64,000 nucleotides of DNA from Bin5 sp965200685 (GCA_965200685.1 OZ241379.1:372001-436000), one strand, 5' to 3'; counted from the first letter of the stretch, positions 1 through 8,318 are shown. Made by a program: numbers and translations. The notes: generated by a model not told the origin, from the sequence alone.

Positions 1-406
1 AATAGGTGGTGGACATGGCAACGATATTGGCGACCGGCACTTCGACTAGCGCGCCATCTATCCCTTCCGGAGCTGGTGTGCCACATTGGACGAGCACATA
101 CCGAAAACTCTCCTGAGCACCCTGCCATGGATTGGTGACAGTCACGATCTTATAGTTGTTGTGATAGTCCACAGTGAAGCCGGAGGCATGGGTTACCGAC
201 AATTTCTCTGGGAAGTAATCAATAGTCGGGTCAAAAGAATCAACACACCCATCATGTTGATTCATCGTTGGGGCGACAGATCGCTGCGCTGTCTCGGCTA
301 CGAGGGGCTCAGCTGTTGCCGGGGCAGGCATCGCTGGCAGCGGCGCGGCACATCCGCTGAGGACCAGCAGACAAAGTACAAGAAAATGGAACATCACACA
401 CTTCAT
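1..406 (-). CDS. ABC transporter substrate-binding lipoprotein, B12/iron-siderophore type (3' end outside window)
   Basis: Reading leftward from an ATG at 404-406, 135 codons stay open to the window edge. The start is preceded by a GGAGAG ribosome site. The N-terminus is a lipoprotein signal: a short hydrophobic stretch ending in a lipobox L-S-G-C with the cysteine near residue 19. It is followed by an Ala/Pro-rich linker and the beginning of a periplasmic-binding fold (DYFPEK, GFTVDYHNNYK, ESFRYVLVQCGT). This pattern is typical of solute-binding proteins for cobalamin or ferric siderophores. The upstream cobalamin riboswitch argues strongly for vitamin B12 or a cobinamide-like corrinoid as substrate. 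Permease and ATPase would be expected further left. What is seen is the signal peptide and the open frame; the B12 assignment is inferred from the riboswitch. Confidence 0.8.
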   Translation of the reverse strand, partial: MKCVMFHFLVLCLLVLSGCAAPLPAMPAPATAEPLVAETAQRSVAPTMNQHDGCVDSFDPTIDYFPEKLSVTHASGFTVDYHNNYKIVTVTNPWQGAQESFRYVLVQCGTPAPEGIDGALVEVPVANIVAMSTTY

Positions 407-533
407 TGAATCTCTCCTCAGTTGGTATAAATTTGAGCCACTGCCGCGCCGTCACCCCCACTGCATCAGGGTTCTCTGGATGAAAGGATAAACAGGATGT
501 AGGCCTGTATTCCTGCTACAGCTCTAGAAACAA

Positions 534-563
534 AACGTCCGATCCCTTATGAGATCGGACGTT
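534..563 (-). terminator. Intrinsic terminator of the cobalamin riboswitch expression platform
   Basis: An 11-bp perfect inverted repeat (534-544 with 553-563) has an 8-nt loop and, read leftward, is followed by TTTTGTTTC. It lies between the cobalamin aptamer and the lipoprotein start, about 130 nt before the ATG. That is where a ligand-controlled attenuator should sit. Confidence 0.85.
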
Positions 564-624
564 GTCAGGAATGTCTGGTACAAAAGTACCGCCACCACCA
601 CACCCAATCCACGAGGTGTTTCAA

Positions 625-800
625 AAGCACGACAGAGGCGGTCGACCTGGCTTAGGAATCCCCAACCCCTCTTCGTGGAGGGTTCGATGGGGGTACATTT
701 CCCTTACAGTTGCGGGACAGCACCGGACTTTCACCGGCTTCGCCTTTTCAGCCCTGGCATCCGGACCATGGGCACCTCTGGCGTTATCTATTCTATTGTA
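625..800 (-). promoter_or_regulatory. Cobalamin riboswitch (B12 aptamer)
   Basis: On the minus strand the conserved cobalamin-aptamer core is readable at about 704-738: GCCGGTGAAAGTCCGG, then TGTCCCGCAACTGTAA, closely matching the family consensus around the B12 box. Upstream are GGTGCC and a GGATGCCAGGG element (about 750-780). Downstream is the closing AGCCAGGTCGACC segment (about 640-653). The aptamer sits between a strong promoter (840-868) and an intrinsic terminator (534-563) and reads into the lipoprotein gene at 1-406. The expected behaviour is premature termination when cobalamin is plentiful. Boundaries are approximate. Confidence 0.92.
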
Positions 801-839
801 AGAGCGTTGAGGGGTCGCCTACACCCTCAATAATAAGAT

Positions 840-868
840 AGTATAGTGAACTGTACGGGAATTGTCAA
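840..868 (-). promoter_or_regulatory. Sigma70-type promoter of the cobalamin riboswitch transcript
   Basis: On the minus strand there is a consensus -35 TTGACA (863-868), a 17-bp spacer and -10 TATACT (840-845). Transcription would start near 833, just ahead of the aptamer. Confidence 0.8.
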
Positions 869-922
869 ATCCATATCTGCAAGAGTCGGAAAATGAGCGT
901 ACATGCTCTGGTTCATAAATCT

Positions 923-951
923 TTGAACATCTGCTCGTCCTTTGGCATACT
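923..951 (+). promoter_or_regulatory. Candidate promoter for the FmdB-type gene
   Basis: A -35-like TTGAAC (923-928), a 17-bp spacer and a -10-like CATACT (946-951) lie about 50 bp before the ATG at 1005. The gene is divergent from the B12 transcript. The rest of the 407-1004 interval holds the riboswitch, its terminator and promoter, and no other gene that I can see. Confidence 0.45.
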
Positions 952-1004
952 ATGAAAGGGACGGTCAGCCAGAATGCCCATAGGTTTGTGGAACGGATTC
1001 GGCC

Positions 1005-1307
1005 ATGCCAATTTACGAATATATCTGTCGGGACTGTAACGAGCGGTTTGAGTGCTTCTGGATGTCAATGGCTGCGGCAGCTGGCAAAATGCCGCTCTGT
1101 CCGGCCTGCGAGAGTACAGCTACCCAACGTATCATCTCCCAAGTGGCAGTGCTCGGAGGGACGCCAGGGGAACAGAGCGAGACCAGCAGCGCGCAAGAAG
1201 CTCCAATCCCTTCCACGAGCGCAAAACAGAATGCACCGATTACACCGAAAGAGCAGATTCAAAAATGGCAAGCCAACCGACAGAAGAAGCGCGAAAGTGG
1301 CGTATGA
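1005..1307 (+). CDS. FmdB-family zinc-ribbon protein
   Basis: This 100-residue protein begins MPIYEYICRDC. It has the CxxC...CPxC zinc ribbon of the FmdB/CxxC_CXXC_SSSS family, with cysteines at 8, 11, 32 and 35. The family is widespread and was named from a proposed regulator of formylmethanofuran dehydrogenase; its general function is uncertain. The C-terminal half is Ser/Ala/Gln-rich and then basic (QANRQKKRE), probably disordered. The insertion FWMSMAAAAG between the two cysteine pairs differs from the usual short linker. The stop codon overlaps the ATG of the short remnant at 1304 (ATGA). Confidence 0.82.
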   Translation: MPIYEYICRDCNERFECFWMSMAAAAGKMPLCPACESTATQRIISQVAVLGGTPGEQSETSSAQEAPIPSTSAKQNAPITPKEQIQKWQANRQKKRESGV

Positions 1308-1375
1308 ACGGGCAGATCCCTTTCGGCGTCGCCGACTATTTTTGGGATGAAGCACTCAATCCGCAAAATGATTGA
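1304..1375 (+). pseudogene. Possible hisZ-like gene remnant or micro-ORF coupled to FmdB
   Basis: The FmdB stop is in an ATGA overlap whose ATG opens a 23-codon frame (MNGQIPFGVADYFWDEA...) ending at TGA 1373-1375. The peptide resembles the N-terminus of HisZ, the ATP phosphoribosyltransferase regulatory subunit, which typically starts with a G-V-x-D-Y/F-x-x-E-E/D-A pattern. Nothing HisZ-like follows in any frame before rmlC. Tight translational coupling suggests a real downstream gene was once here and was deleted. Chance similarity is possible because the match is short. Confidence 0.3.
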
Positions 1376-1411
1376 GCGGCTGCACAGACAAACCGAACGC
1401 GGCGAACCGCA

Positions 1412-1447
1412 GATGGCCGCAACGAACTTCTGCTGTTCGCGGCCATC
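1412..1447. repeat. Strong inverted repeat before rmlC
   Basis: GATGGCCGC (1412-1420) pairs perfectly with GCGGCCATC (1439-1447). Four more pairs (1424-1427 with 1435-1438) lie above a 3-nt bulge, closing a 7-nt loop. No T-run follows on either strand, so it is not a classic terminator. It lies 20 bp before the rmlC start and may be an mRNA stabiliser or the scar of the deletion next to the 1304 remnant. Confidence 0.5.
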
Positions 1448-1466
1448 ACAACCATAGGAACAACCA

Positions 1467-2024
1467 GTGCCAGACATTTCTGCTTCAAACACAGTTGAGG
1501 GCGTGAAATTTGCCACATTACGCGCCTACAGCGATGAACGAGGACACTTTTTGGAAACATTCCGCAAGGAGTGGTTCCCAGAACGCAGCTGGGAACGAGT
1601 GCAGACAAATGTCAGCTATTCAAACGCAGGTGTGCTACGAGGGCTGCACTTCCACTACCAACAGGTGGACTACTGGTTCTGTCTACAGGGGCGCATGCAG
1701 GTGGTGCTGGCAGATCTGCGCCCGCACAGCCCGACATTTCGGAAAACAGAAACGCTGGAGATCGGCGTAGAAAACCCTCTGGGAATTTTTATTCCAGTGG
1801 GAGTGGCTCACGGCTTTCTGGCCCTCACGGACGCAACCCTCACATACATTGTGGACAACTACTACGACAGCAGCGACGAGCACGGCATAGCCTGGAACGA
1901 CCCTCAGTTGGCTGTGGATTGGGGCATCACCAACCCGATTCTCTCCGAACGGGACCGAGCCAATCCCATGCTGGCGGAGTTGCCAGCGCATCAACTGCCA
2001 ACCACAATGAGGGATGGAGAGTGA
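1467..2024 (+). CDS. rfbC: dTDP-4-dehydrorhamnose 3,5-epimerase (RmlC/RfbC)
   Basis: A 185-residue cupin epimerase that makes dTDP-4-keto-L-rhamnose for cell-surface L-rhamnose. The signature LRGLHFH is at residues 57-63, with H61 matching the catalytic base. The downstream blocks IFIPVGVAHGF and YIVDNYYDSSDEHGIAWNDP are typical of the family, and length is normal. The start is GTG at 1467 with AGGAAC just upstream. It stands alone: RmlA, RmlB and RmlD are not nearby, so they must be encoded elsewhere or this is a paralogue acting on another dTDP-sugar. Only 3 bp separate its stop from the selA start, implying co-transcription. Confidence 0.92.
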   Translation: MPDISASNTVEGVKFATLRAYSDERGHFLETFRKEWFPERSWERVQTNVSYSNAGVLRGLHFHYQQVDYWFCLQGRMQVVLADLRPHSPTFRKTETLEIGVENPLGIFIPVGVAHGFLALTDATLTYIVDNYYDSSDEHGIAWNDPQLAVDWGITNPILSERDRANPMLAELPAHQLPTTMRDGE

Positions 2025-2027
2025 TTC

Positions 2028-3443
2028 GTGGCGAGGCACTGCTCTCCACTGGGATTAGAGGAATTCCGCAAGCTGCCCGCTGTGGATGCACTGTTGCAGC
2101 AGCCGGAAATCAGCGCTCTTGCCACCGCATATGGAATCGGCCCAGTCACCGAGGCCGCGCGCGCCGAACTCAACGCCGCCCGCAGTGTCATCCGCAACGG
2201 ACAACCAGCACCCACAGGAAAGCAATGGCCCGAACGGATTGCCAGTAGGGTTGCTGTAGCCACTACCTCTTCCCTACGCCCTGTAGTCAACGCGACCGGT
2301 GTCCTCATCCACACCAATCTAGGCCGGGCCCCGCTCAGCGAGGATGCCCAGAAGGCGGTCGTCCACCTGGCCAATGGCTACAATACATTGGAATATGATC
2401 TAGATGCCGGCCAGCGGGGCAGCCGTCATATTCATTCTCGTCGCTTACTCTGTGACTTGACAGGCGCAGAAGATGCCCTTGTCGTCAATAACAACGCCGC
2501 AGCCGTCTTTCTAGTCCTAGCAGCTCTCTGCCAAGGCCAGGAGGTGATCATCAGCCGCGGAGAATTGGTGGAAATCGGCGGCGGCTTTCGCATTCCCGAT
2601 GTGTTACGCCAGAGTGGAGCCGCCTTGGTGGAGGTAGGCACGACCAACCGCACCCATGGCCAAGACTTCGCCACAGCCATCAGTGCCCAGACAGCCGCTC
2701 TCATGCGTATCCATGCCAGCAATTTCAAACAGACCGGCTTTGTGAGCAAGCCAGAACTGACCGAACTGATTCAGATCGCCCACAGTCAGAACCGCCCAGA
2801 TGGCAGCCGCCCGCTAGTCATTGATGACCTCGGTTCCGGCACATTGTTGGATACAGCAGCATTTGCACTGGCTAAGGAGCCTATGGTGCAGGACAGCGTG
2901 CAGGCCGGCGCAGATGTGATCACCTTCAGCGGTGATAAACTTCTAGGTGGCCCCCAAGCCGGGCTGGTCGTGGGCAAAGCTGCATGGATTGAACGGTTAC
3001 GACATCATCCCCTGGCCCGGGCCCTACGAGTGGACAAAATGACATTGGCGGCCCTAGAGGCTACGCTACGGGCCTATCAACGGGGCCGGGCAACCGCTGA
3101 GATTCCAATATGGCGCATGATCGACCAGTCGGCAGAAACCCTAGAACAACGCGCCCGCCAGATCCAGCAGCACCTCGCCGCTAAGATCAACATCGCGGTC
3201 ATCCCAGGTGAAAGTACGGTCGGCGGTGGCAGCCTGCCCGGCGAAACCCTACCTACTTTTCTACTGGCCCTAGATGTTCCTCGCTTAGACAGCATGGCCG
3301 CAGCTCTGCGCCAGGCCGACCCACCGCTGATCTGTCGTATCCAGAAGGATCGCCTGTTGTTCGATCTACGCACAGTGCTGCCAGAACAAGAGCAGGCCCT
3401 GATCAATAGCCTGGGGTCTGTCGCTGCAGGCACTGGTGGTTAG
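2028..3443 (+). CDS. selA: L-seryl-tRNA(Sec) selenium transferase (SelA)
   Basis: A 471-residue PLP enzyme that converts seryl-tRNA(Sec) to selenocysteinyl-tRNA(Sec) using selenophosphate. The N-terminal helical domain contains the usual LPAVDALL segment. The core has VVNATGVLIHTNLGRAPLS, VVNNNAAAVFL and the PLP-lysine motif FSGDKLLGGPQAG, with the lysine at residue 304. Length is normal for SelA. The start is GTG at 2028. It overlaps the downstream kinase frame by 8 bp. Its presence implies that the organism decodes UGA as selenocysteine. SelB, SelD and tRNA(Sec) are not in this window, and I found no convincing selenoprotein here. Confidence 0.93.
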   Translation: MARHCSPLGLEEFRKLPAVDALLQQPEISALATAYGIGPVTEAARAELNAARSVIRNGQPAPTGKQWPERIASRVAVATTSSLRPVVNATGVLIHTNLGRAPLSEDAQKAVVHLANGYNTLEYDLDAGQRGSRHIHSRRLLCDLTGAEDALVVNNNAAAVFLVLAALCQGQEVIISRGELVEIGGGFRIPDVLRQSGAALVEVGTTNRTHGQDFATAISAQTAALMRIHASNFKQTGFVSKPELTELIQIAHSQNRPDGSRPLVIDDLGSGTLLDTAAFALAKEPMVQDSVQAGADVITFSGDKLLGGPQAGLVVGKAAWIERLRHHPLARALRVDKMTLAALEATLRAYQRGRATAEIPIWRMIDQSAETLEQRARQIQQHLAAKINIAVIPGESTVGGGSLPGETLPTFLLALDVPRLDSMAAALRQADPPLICRIQKDRLLFDLRTVLPEQEQALINSLGSVAAGTGG

Positions 3444-4269
3444 GATCACTGGATCTGTGTCTCTCGTATACCTGAAGCTCGGCGGCTCTCTCATCACAGA
3501 CAAACGCAGCCCGGAAACACCCCGGCCGCATATCTTGGAACGGCTAGCCCAGGAGATCGCCCAAGCCAGAGCAGACCGTCCGCAACTCCGGCTTGTCTTA
3601 GGCCATGGCAGCGGCAGTTTCGGCCACATCACCGCCCACTACTATGGCACCCGCGCCGGTGTGCATACGCAGGATGAATGGTTCGGCTTCGCGGTAACTG
3701 CTGATATGGCAGCCAGACTGACCCGGATTGTCGCCGGCCATCTGCTACAAGCCCAACTGCCCATCTGGTCTGTGCAGCCCAGTGTCATGCTACGTTGTGA
3801 AGATGGCCAGATACGCAATGGCCCCCAGGAAACCGTGCGTCTGGCCCTAGAGAGAGGACTCCTGCCGCTGGTCTATGGAGATGTGGCATTGGACAGTCTG
3901 CGGGGGGGCACGATTGCCAGCACAGAGGAGATCTTTGAGACAATGGCCGCATCTCTGCCGCCGGATAGGATCGTGCTGGCGGGCCAAGTGGAAGGGGTCT
4001 ATACTAAGGACCCGCTCCAAGAGCCGAATGCCTCTCTGTTGGCAGAAATCACGCCGGCCTCTTTCACGTCTTTACAGGCGACCCTCGGCCAAAGCCATGG
4101 GCCAGATGTGACCGGCGGCATGGCGGCCAAAATCAAGCAGGCATTGCGAATGGTGCGCTCCTTTCCAAGCCTGCAGGTGATCATCTGCGGCGGCCTTACG
4201 CCGGGCACTGTCTACACAGCCCTGACCGCTGAAGCAAATCTGCCCGGTACTTTGATTCATAGAGGATAG
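3436..4269 (+). CDS. Isopentenyl phosphate kinase (amino-acid kinase family)
   Basis: Phosphorylates isopentenyl phosphate to isopentenyl diphosphate in the alternative mevalonate route. The N-terminal phosphate loop KLGGSLITDK is near residues 14-23. The block GHGSGSFGH (56-64) ends in the histidine that marks isopentenyl phosphate kinases and fosfomycin-kinase relatives and binds the substrate phosphate. Further blocks are YGDV, STEEI, DPL and DVTGGMAAKI. The first start is GTG 3436, overlapping selA by 8 bp. An in-frame GTG at 3457 would give MSLVYLKLGG and removes the overlap; it may be the true start. The enzyme is classically archaeal and is also known from a few Chloroflexota. Confidence 0.85.
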   Translation: MVRITGSVSLVYLKLGGSLITDKRSPETPRPHILERLAQEIAQARADRPQLRLVLGHGSGSFGHITAHYYGTRAGVHTQDEWFGFAVTADMAARLTRIVAGHLLQAQLPIWSVQPSVMLRCEDGQIRNGPQETVRLALERGLLPLVYGDVALDSLRGGTIASTEEIFETMAASLPPDRIVLAGQVEGVYTKDPLQEPNASLLAEITPASFTSLQATLGQSHGPDVTGGMAAKIKQALRMVRSFPSLQVIICGGLTPGTVYTALTAEANLPGTLIHRG

Positions 4270-4293
4270 CCCCACTGGTGTTCGAGATTTCCT

Positions 4294-7200
4294 ATGCTCC
4301 AGCTCAAAGCGACACACAAAGAGATCAGAGACTACTTCGCGGAACTGAACAAGCTGGACCAGCTTGATGTGGGACATGAGGGCGCGGTCGCACCGGCATT
4401 TGCCCATGTGCTACGTATGGCCGCGCGTCCCTTCGGCTGGACATTGGCAGAACAGTACACGCGCAAGCTGGCCGATGGCCGCAGCATTCGCATTGATGGC
4501 GCATTGTTGGACGACTTCAACCTGGCCCATGGCTATTGGGAGGCGAAAGATAGCGATGATGACTTGGATGAGGAGATCCGCAAGAAGCTGGCCACTGGCT
4601 ACCCCCAGGACAATATCCTCTTCTGGGCCCCACAGCGCATGGTGGTCATCCAGCAGGGGCAGCAGGTGTGGGACAGCCCCATCGCTGGGCCGGACATGCT
4701 CATTGAGGGCCTGCAGGCCTTCTTCACCTATCAGCCGCCGGCCTATGCAGGCTGGCAGCAGGCAGTGGAGGAGTTCAAAACTGTAGTGCCGGCCCTGGCC
4801 GAATCCCTGCTGACCTTAATCAAAGGGGAGCGGCAGAACAACCGGGCCTTTCGGCAGGCATTTGCCCGCTTCGCCGCGCTGTGCCGGGATGCCATCAATC
4901 CCAACATCGCCGATGCAGCCGTAGAGGAGATGCTGATCCAACATCTGCTGACCGAACGTATCTTCCGGCGGGTGTTCGACAACCCGGACTTTGTAGCCCG
5001 CAATGTGATCGCGCGGGAGATCGAGCAGGTGGTGCAGGCCTTGACCGGCCAGCATTTCAGCCGCCGGGCGTTCTTCCGTCCTCTGGACCGATTCTACCGG
5101 GCCATTGAAACCACAGCCGCTACCATAGATGACTATGCGGAGAAGCAGGGCTTCCTCAACACTGTCTACGAGAATTTCTTCCAGGGCTTTTCCGTCAACG
5201 TGGCCGACACCCATGGCATCGTCTACACACCGCAGCCTATTGTGGAGTTTATGGTGCGCTCCGTGGAAGCCATCCTCGATCAGGAGTTCGGGCGTTCTTT
5301 AGCCGATGACGGCGTACATGTGCTGGACCCCTTCGTGGGTACGGGCAATTTCATGCTGCGGGTCATGCGCCACCTGCAGGAGATAGGCAAACTCTCCTGC
5401 TTACCCGATAAGTACGCGGCGGAACTGCACTGTAACGAAGTGATGCTGCTGCCCTACTACATCGCAGCCATGAATATTGAGCATGAATACTATGAACTGA
5501 CAGAGCAGTACCTACCTTTTGAGGGTATCTGTCTGGTTGATACCTTTGAGCTGGCCGAGGACAGCCAACTCAGCTTGTTTGTCCAAGAGAACACACAGCG
5601 CGTGGAGAACCAGAAGGATCAGGATATCACCGTCATTATCGGCAACCCGCCCTACAATGCAGGGCAGATCAACGAGAACGACAACAACAAGAACCGCACC
5701 TATGCCACCATGGACAAGCAGATACGGGAGACCTATGCAAAAGACTCCAGCGCAACTCTCAAAAATTCGCTCTATGATCCCTATGTGAAGGCCATACGCT
5801 GGGCAGCAGACCGCATAGGCGAAGAAGGGGTTGTGGCCTTTGTGACCAACAACAGTTTTATTGACGGTATGTCATTTGATGGCATGCGAAAACATCTCGC
5901 AGAGGATTTCGACGCCCTCTACATTTTGGATCTAGGCGGGAATACTCGCAAAGGCCTTGCTGTTTCCGATTCCAATGTGTTCGGGATTCGGGTCGGGGTC
6001 AGCATCAATCTGTTTGTGAAGAAAAAGGGTTCTACAGATGCCCGTATCTGTTACTATCGAACCGATGACCTGTGGGACAAGAAGCGTAAATTTAATTTTC
6101 TGCAGGAACGCACACATGTAGGTACAATAGAGTGGCAAACCATTCAACCGGACAGGCGATATACATGGCTCACCGAAGGACTCCATGCGGAGTTTGAGAC
6201 CTTCCTCCCCATGGGGACAAAGGAAGCAAAGGCGGGCCAAGGTGAGGCGGTGGATGTGCTCTTTCACACCTTCAGTAATGGTGTAAAGACCAATCGGGAT
6301 GCCTGGGCCTATCATTTCAACCACAACGCGCTCATTGAGAACATGCGCCGTATGATTCAGCACTACAATGCGGAAGTAGACCGCTGGAAACGTCGGGAAA
6401 ATCAAGAGGCGAATATAGATGATTTTGTCATCTCTGATAATCGCAAGATTAGTTGGAGTGGCGACTTGAAACAGGCACTTAAAAAGGAAAAGACCGGGTA
6501 TTTTACAATTGATAAAGTTCGGCAATCCCTCTATCGTCCATTTACAAAGTCGAATCTGTATTTTGACCGGCTGATGAACAATAGTGTGTACCTCTTCCCG
6601 TCCATCTTCCCCACAGCGGAAACTGAAGAAGAAAACCATGTCATCTGGCTGAAAGTGGGAGGTGACTGGCCAATGTTTGCGCTGGCTGTCAACAAAATTC
6701 CCGATTTGCTGCCGCAAGGCGGTTCCCAATGCTTCCCCTTCTACACCTACAACGAAGACGGCAGCAACCGCCGCGAGAACATCACAGATTGGGCATTGGC
6801 ACAGTTCCGCAGGCAGTATCAGGATGACACAATCAGCAAATGGGATATCTTCCATTATGTCTACGGCCTGCTACATCATCCACAATACAGAGAGCGATAT
6901 CAGGCCAACCTTAAACGGGACTTGCCGCACATCCCCTTTGCCCCACAGTCGTCCGATTTCCGGGCATTTGCCACAGCCGGCGCGCGTCTAGCAGACATCC
7001 ACGTAGGCTATGACGATACGCCCCCCTATCCGCTCACCATCATAGAGACGCCGGGGAAACCCCTCAATTGGCGCGTGGAAAAGATGAGATTGTCCAAAGA
7101 CAAGACGCAGATCCGCTACAACGACTTCTTGACCTTGGAGGGGATCCCAGAGAAAGCATTTGCCTATCGGCTGGGGAATCGGTCAGCCTTGGAATGGGTC

Positions 7201-7410
7201 CTTGACCAGTACCGGGTCAAGGTAGACAAGCGCAGTGGCATCGTCAATGACCCCAACCGTGCCGATGATCAGCAGTACATCGTACAGCTAATCGGAAAGG
7301 TCATCACAGTGAGTGTGGAAACAGTAGAGATTGTGGAGAGCTTGCCGGTGCTCGGAACACCTGCGGAGAGTGATTCAACTGCTGTTGTCAATCCTGATCC
7401 CAATCTGTGA
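4294..7410 (+). CDS. Single-chain nuclease/adenine-N6 DNA methyltransferase (type IIG/ISP-like restriction-modification enzyme)
   Basis: A 1038-residue protein joining a putative PD-(D/E)xK nuclease to a gamma-class N6-adenine methyltransferase. Near the N-terminus D68 and E83-x-K85 fit the nuclease motif. A helical connector runs to about residue 300. Methyltransferase motif I is DPFVGTG (345-351), the SAM loop, and motif IV is NPPY (451-454), the catalytic loop. The remaining C-terminal 550 residues should hold the target-recognition domain, including the GGSQCFPFY block seen in type ISP relatives. No SF2 helicase domain is present, unlike full-length type ISP enzymes, and no separate methylase, specificity or defence partner gene flanks it. 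It probably cuts and modifies as one polypeptide; a methylase-only role is possible. Confidence 0.8.
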   Translation: MLQLKATHKEIRDYFAELNKLDQLDVGHEGAVAPAFAHVLRMAARPFGWTLAEQYTRKLADGRSIRIDGALLDDFNLAHGYWEAKDSDDDLDEEIRKKLATGYPQDNILFWAPQRMVVIQQGQQVWDSPIAGPDMLIEGLQAFFTYQPPAYAGWQQAVEEFKTVVPALAESLLTLIKGERQNNRAFRQAFARFAALCRDAINPNIADAAVEEMLIQHLLTERIFRRVFDNPDFVARNVIAREIEQVVQALTGQHFSRRAFFRPLDRFYRAIETTAATIDDYAEKQGFLNTVYENFFQGFSVNVADTHGIVYTPQPIVEFMVRSVEAILDQEFGRSLADDGVHVLDPFVGTGNFMLRVMRHLQEIGKLSCLPDKYAAELHCNEVMLLPYYIAAMNIEHEYYELTEQYLPFEGICLVDTFELAEDSQLSLFVQENTQRVENQKDQDITVIIGNPPYNAGQINENDNNKNRTYATMDKQIRETYAKDSSATLKNSLYDPYVKAIRWAADRIGEEGVVAFVTNNSFIDGMSFDGMRKHLAEDFDALYILDLGGNTRKGLAVSDSNVFGIRVGVSINLFVKKKGSTDARICYYRTDDLWDKKRKFNFLQERTHVGTIEWQTIQPDRRYTWLTEGLHAEFETFLPMGTKEAKAGQGEAVDVLFHTFSNGVKTNRDAWAYHFNHNALIENMRRMIQHYNAEVDRWKRRENQEANIDDFVISDNRKISWSGDLKQALKKEKTGYFTIDKVRQSLYRPFTKSNLYFDRLMNNSVYLFPSIFPTAETEEENHVIWLKVGGDWPMFALAVNKIPDLLPQGGSQCFPFYTYNEDGSNRRENITDWALAQFRRQYQDDTISKWDIFHYVYGLLHHPQYRERYQANLKRDLPHIPFAPQSSDFRAFATAGARLADIHVGYDDTPPYPLTIIETPGKPLNWRVEKMRLSKDKTQIRYNDFLTLEGIPEKAFAYRLGNRSALEWVLDQYRVKVDKRSGIVNDPNRADDQQYIVQLIGKVITVSVETVEIVESLPVLGTPAESDSTAVVNPDPNL

Positions 7411-7499
7411 AACTATCCATACCCCGTGACGTACTATAAGATAAGGTACGATGCAGCATACACGTACCGCCCGCCTAGATCACTTGAGCTGATACAATC

Positions 7500-8318
7500 A
7501 TGAAAGAGACACAAGAAACAGTGACCGAAGTGCAAGATGCACCCCAACACAGCCAAGAACCAGAGCAAATGTCCGGGGCCGAACCCCCTCCCAGTACACC
7601 CTCAGCGGACACGGCAGTTATCGTCGTCGCGGAAAAGATCCACAAGACGTTCCGCATCGGTGAAATTGAAGTCCATGCCTTGAGAGGGGTGGACTTGACC
7701 ATCAATGCCGGTGAAATGGTGGCGATTATGGGGCCATCTGGCTGTGGCAAAACAACATTGCTGAACTCCCTCTCCGGCTTGGACAGCTTCGACAGCGGAC
7801 AGGTAACGATTGAAGGCGCAAATTTAGCCGACATGAACGACCGCACTCGCACCAACTACCGTGCCCGGCGCATGGGATTCGTCTTTCAGACCTACAACCT
7901 GCTGCCGGTGATATCGGCAGTGGAAAATGTCGAAATGCCTCTGCTCGTCAGTGGTGTACGCCCGGCCGAAGCCCGGCAGCGGGCCCAGAAGGTCCTGACC
8001 GATGTCGGCCTAGCCGATTGGGTATCCCATCGTCCGGCCCAGCTTTCCGGCGGCCAACGCCAGCGGGTAGCCATCGCACGTGCCCTGGTCAACAACCCGG
8101 CTCTTGTCTGGGCGGACGAGCCAACCGGGAATCTGGACGCGACCACCTCCGCTGAAGTGCTGGCACTGATGCAACAACTCAACCGAGAACAGGGCCAGAC
8201 ACTTGTGATCGTCACCCACGACCCGCAGGTCGGAGAGCTGTGCAATCGAATCGTGCAGATGGAAGATGGACAGATCGTAACGCCTGTCATTGCAGGTAAG
8301 GGAACAGCTGCTCCATGA
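7500..8318 (+). CDS. ABC transporter ATP-binding protein (LolD/MacB class)
   Basis: A 272-residue ATPase. After a disordered 40-residue Gln/Glu/Pro-rich N-terminal tail, the nucleotide-binding domain carries Walker A GPSGCGKTT (78-86), a Q-loop in VFQTYNLLP, signature LSGGQRQR (from 182), Walker B ADEPTGNLD (D206, E207) and the switch IVTHD. The sequence is of the LolD/MacB/FtsE subclass that partners FtsX-type permeases. Its stop overlaps the permease start (ATGA at 8315), so the two are translationally coupled and form one exporter or mechanotransmission complex in the cytoplasmic membrane. Confidence 0.93.
   Translation: MKETQETVTEVQDAPQHSQEPEQMSGAEPPPSTPSADTAVIVVAEKIHKTFRIGEIEVHALRGVDLTINAGEMVAIMGPSGCGKTTLLNSLSGLDSFDSGQVTIEGANLADMNDRTRTNYRARRMGFVFQTYNLLPVISAVENVEMPLLVSGVRPAEARQRAQKVLTDVGLADWVSHRPAQLSGGQRQRVAIARALVNNPALVWADEPTGNLDATTSAEVLALMQQLNREQGQTLVIVTHDPQVGELCNRIVQMEDGQIVTPVIAGKGTAAP

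Noticed and set aside
86..409. 107-codon plus-strand frame at the left edge
   Set aside because: The minus strand codes for a lipoprotein with signal peptide behind a riboswitch; the plus frame has no recognisable features.
5932..6855. 307-codon frame antisense to the methyltransferase gene
   Set aside because: It lies entirely inside a well-supported gene and shows no family features.
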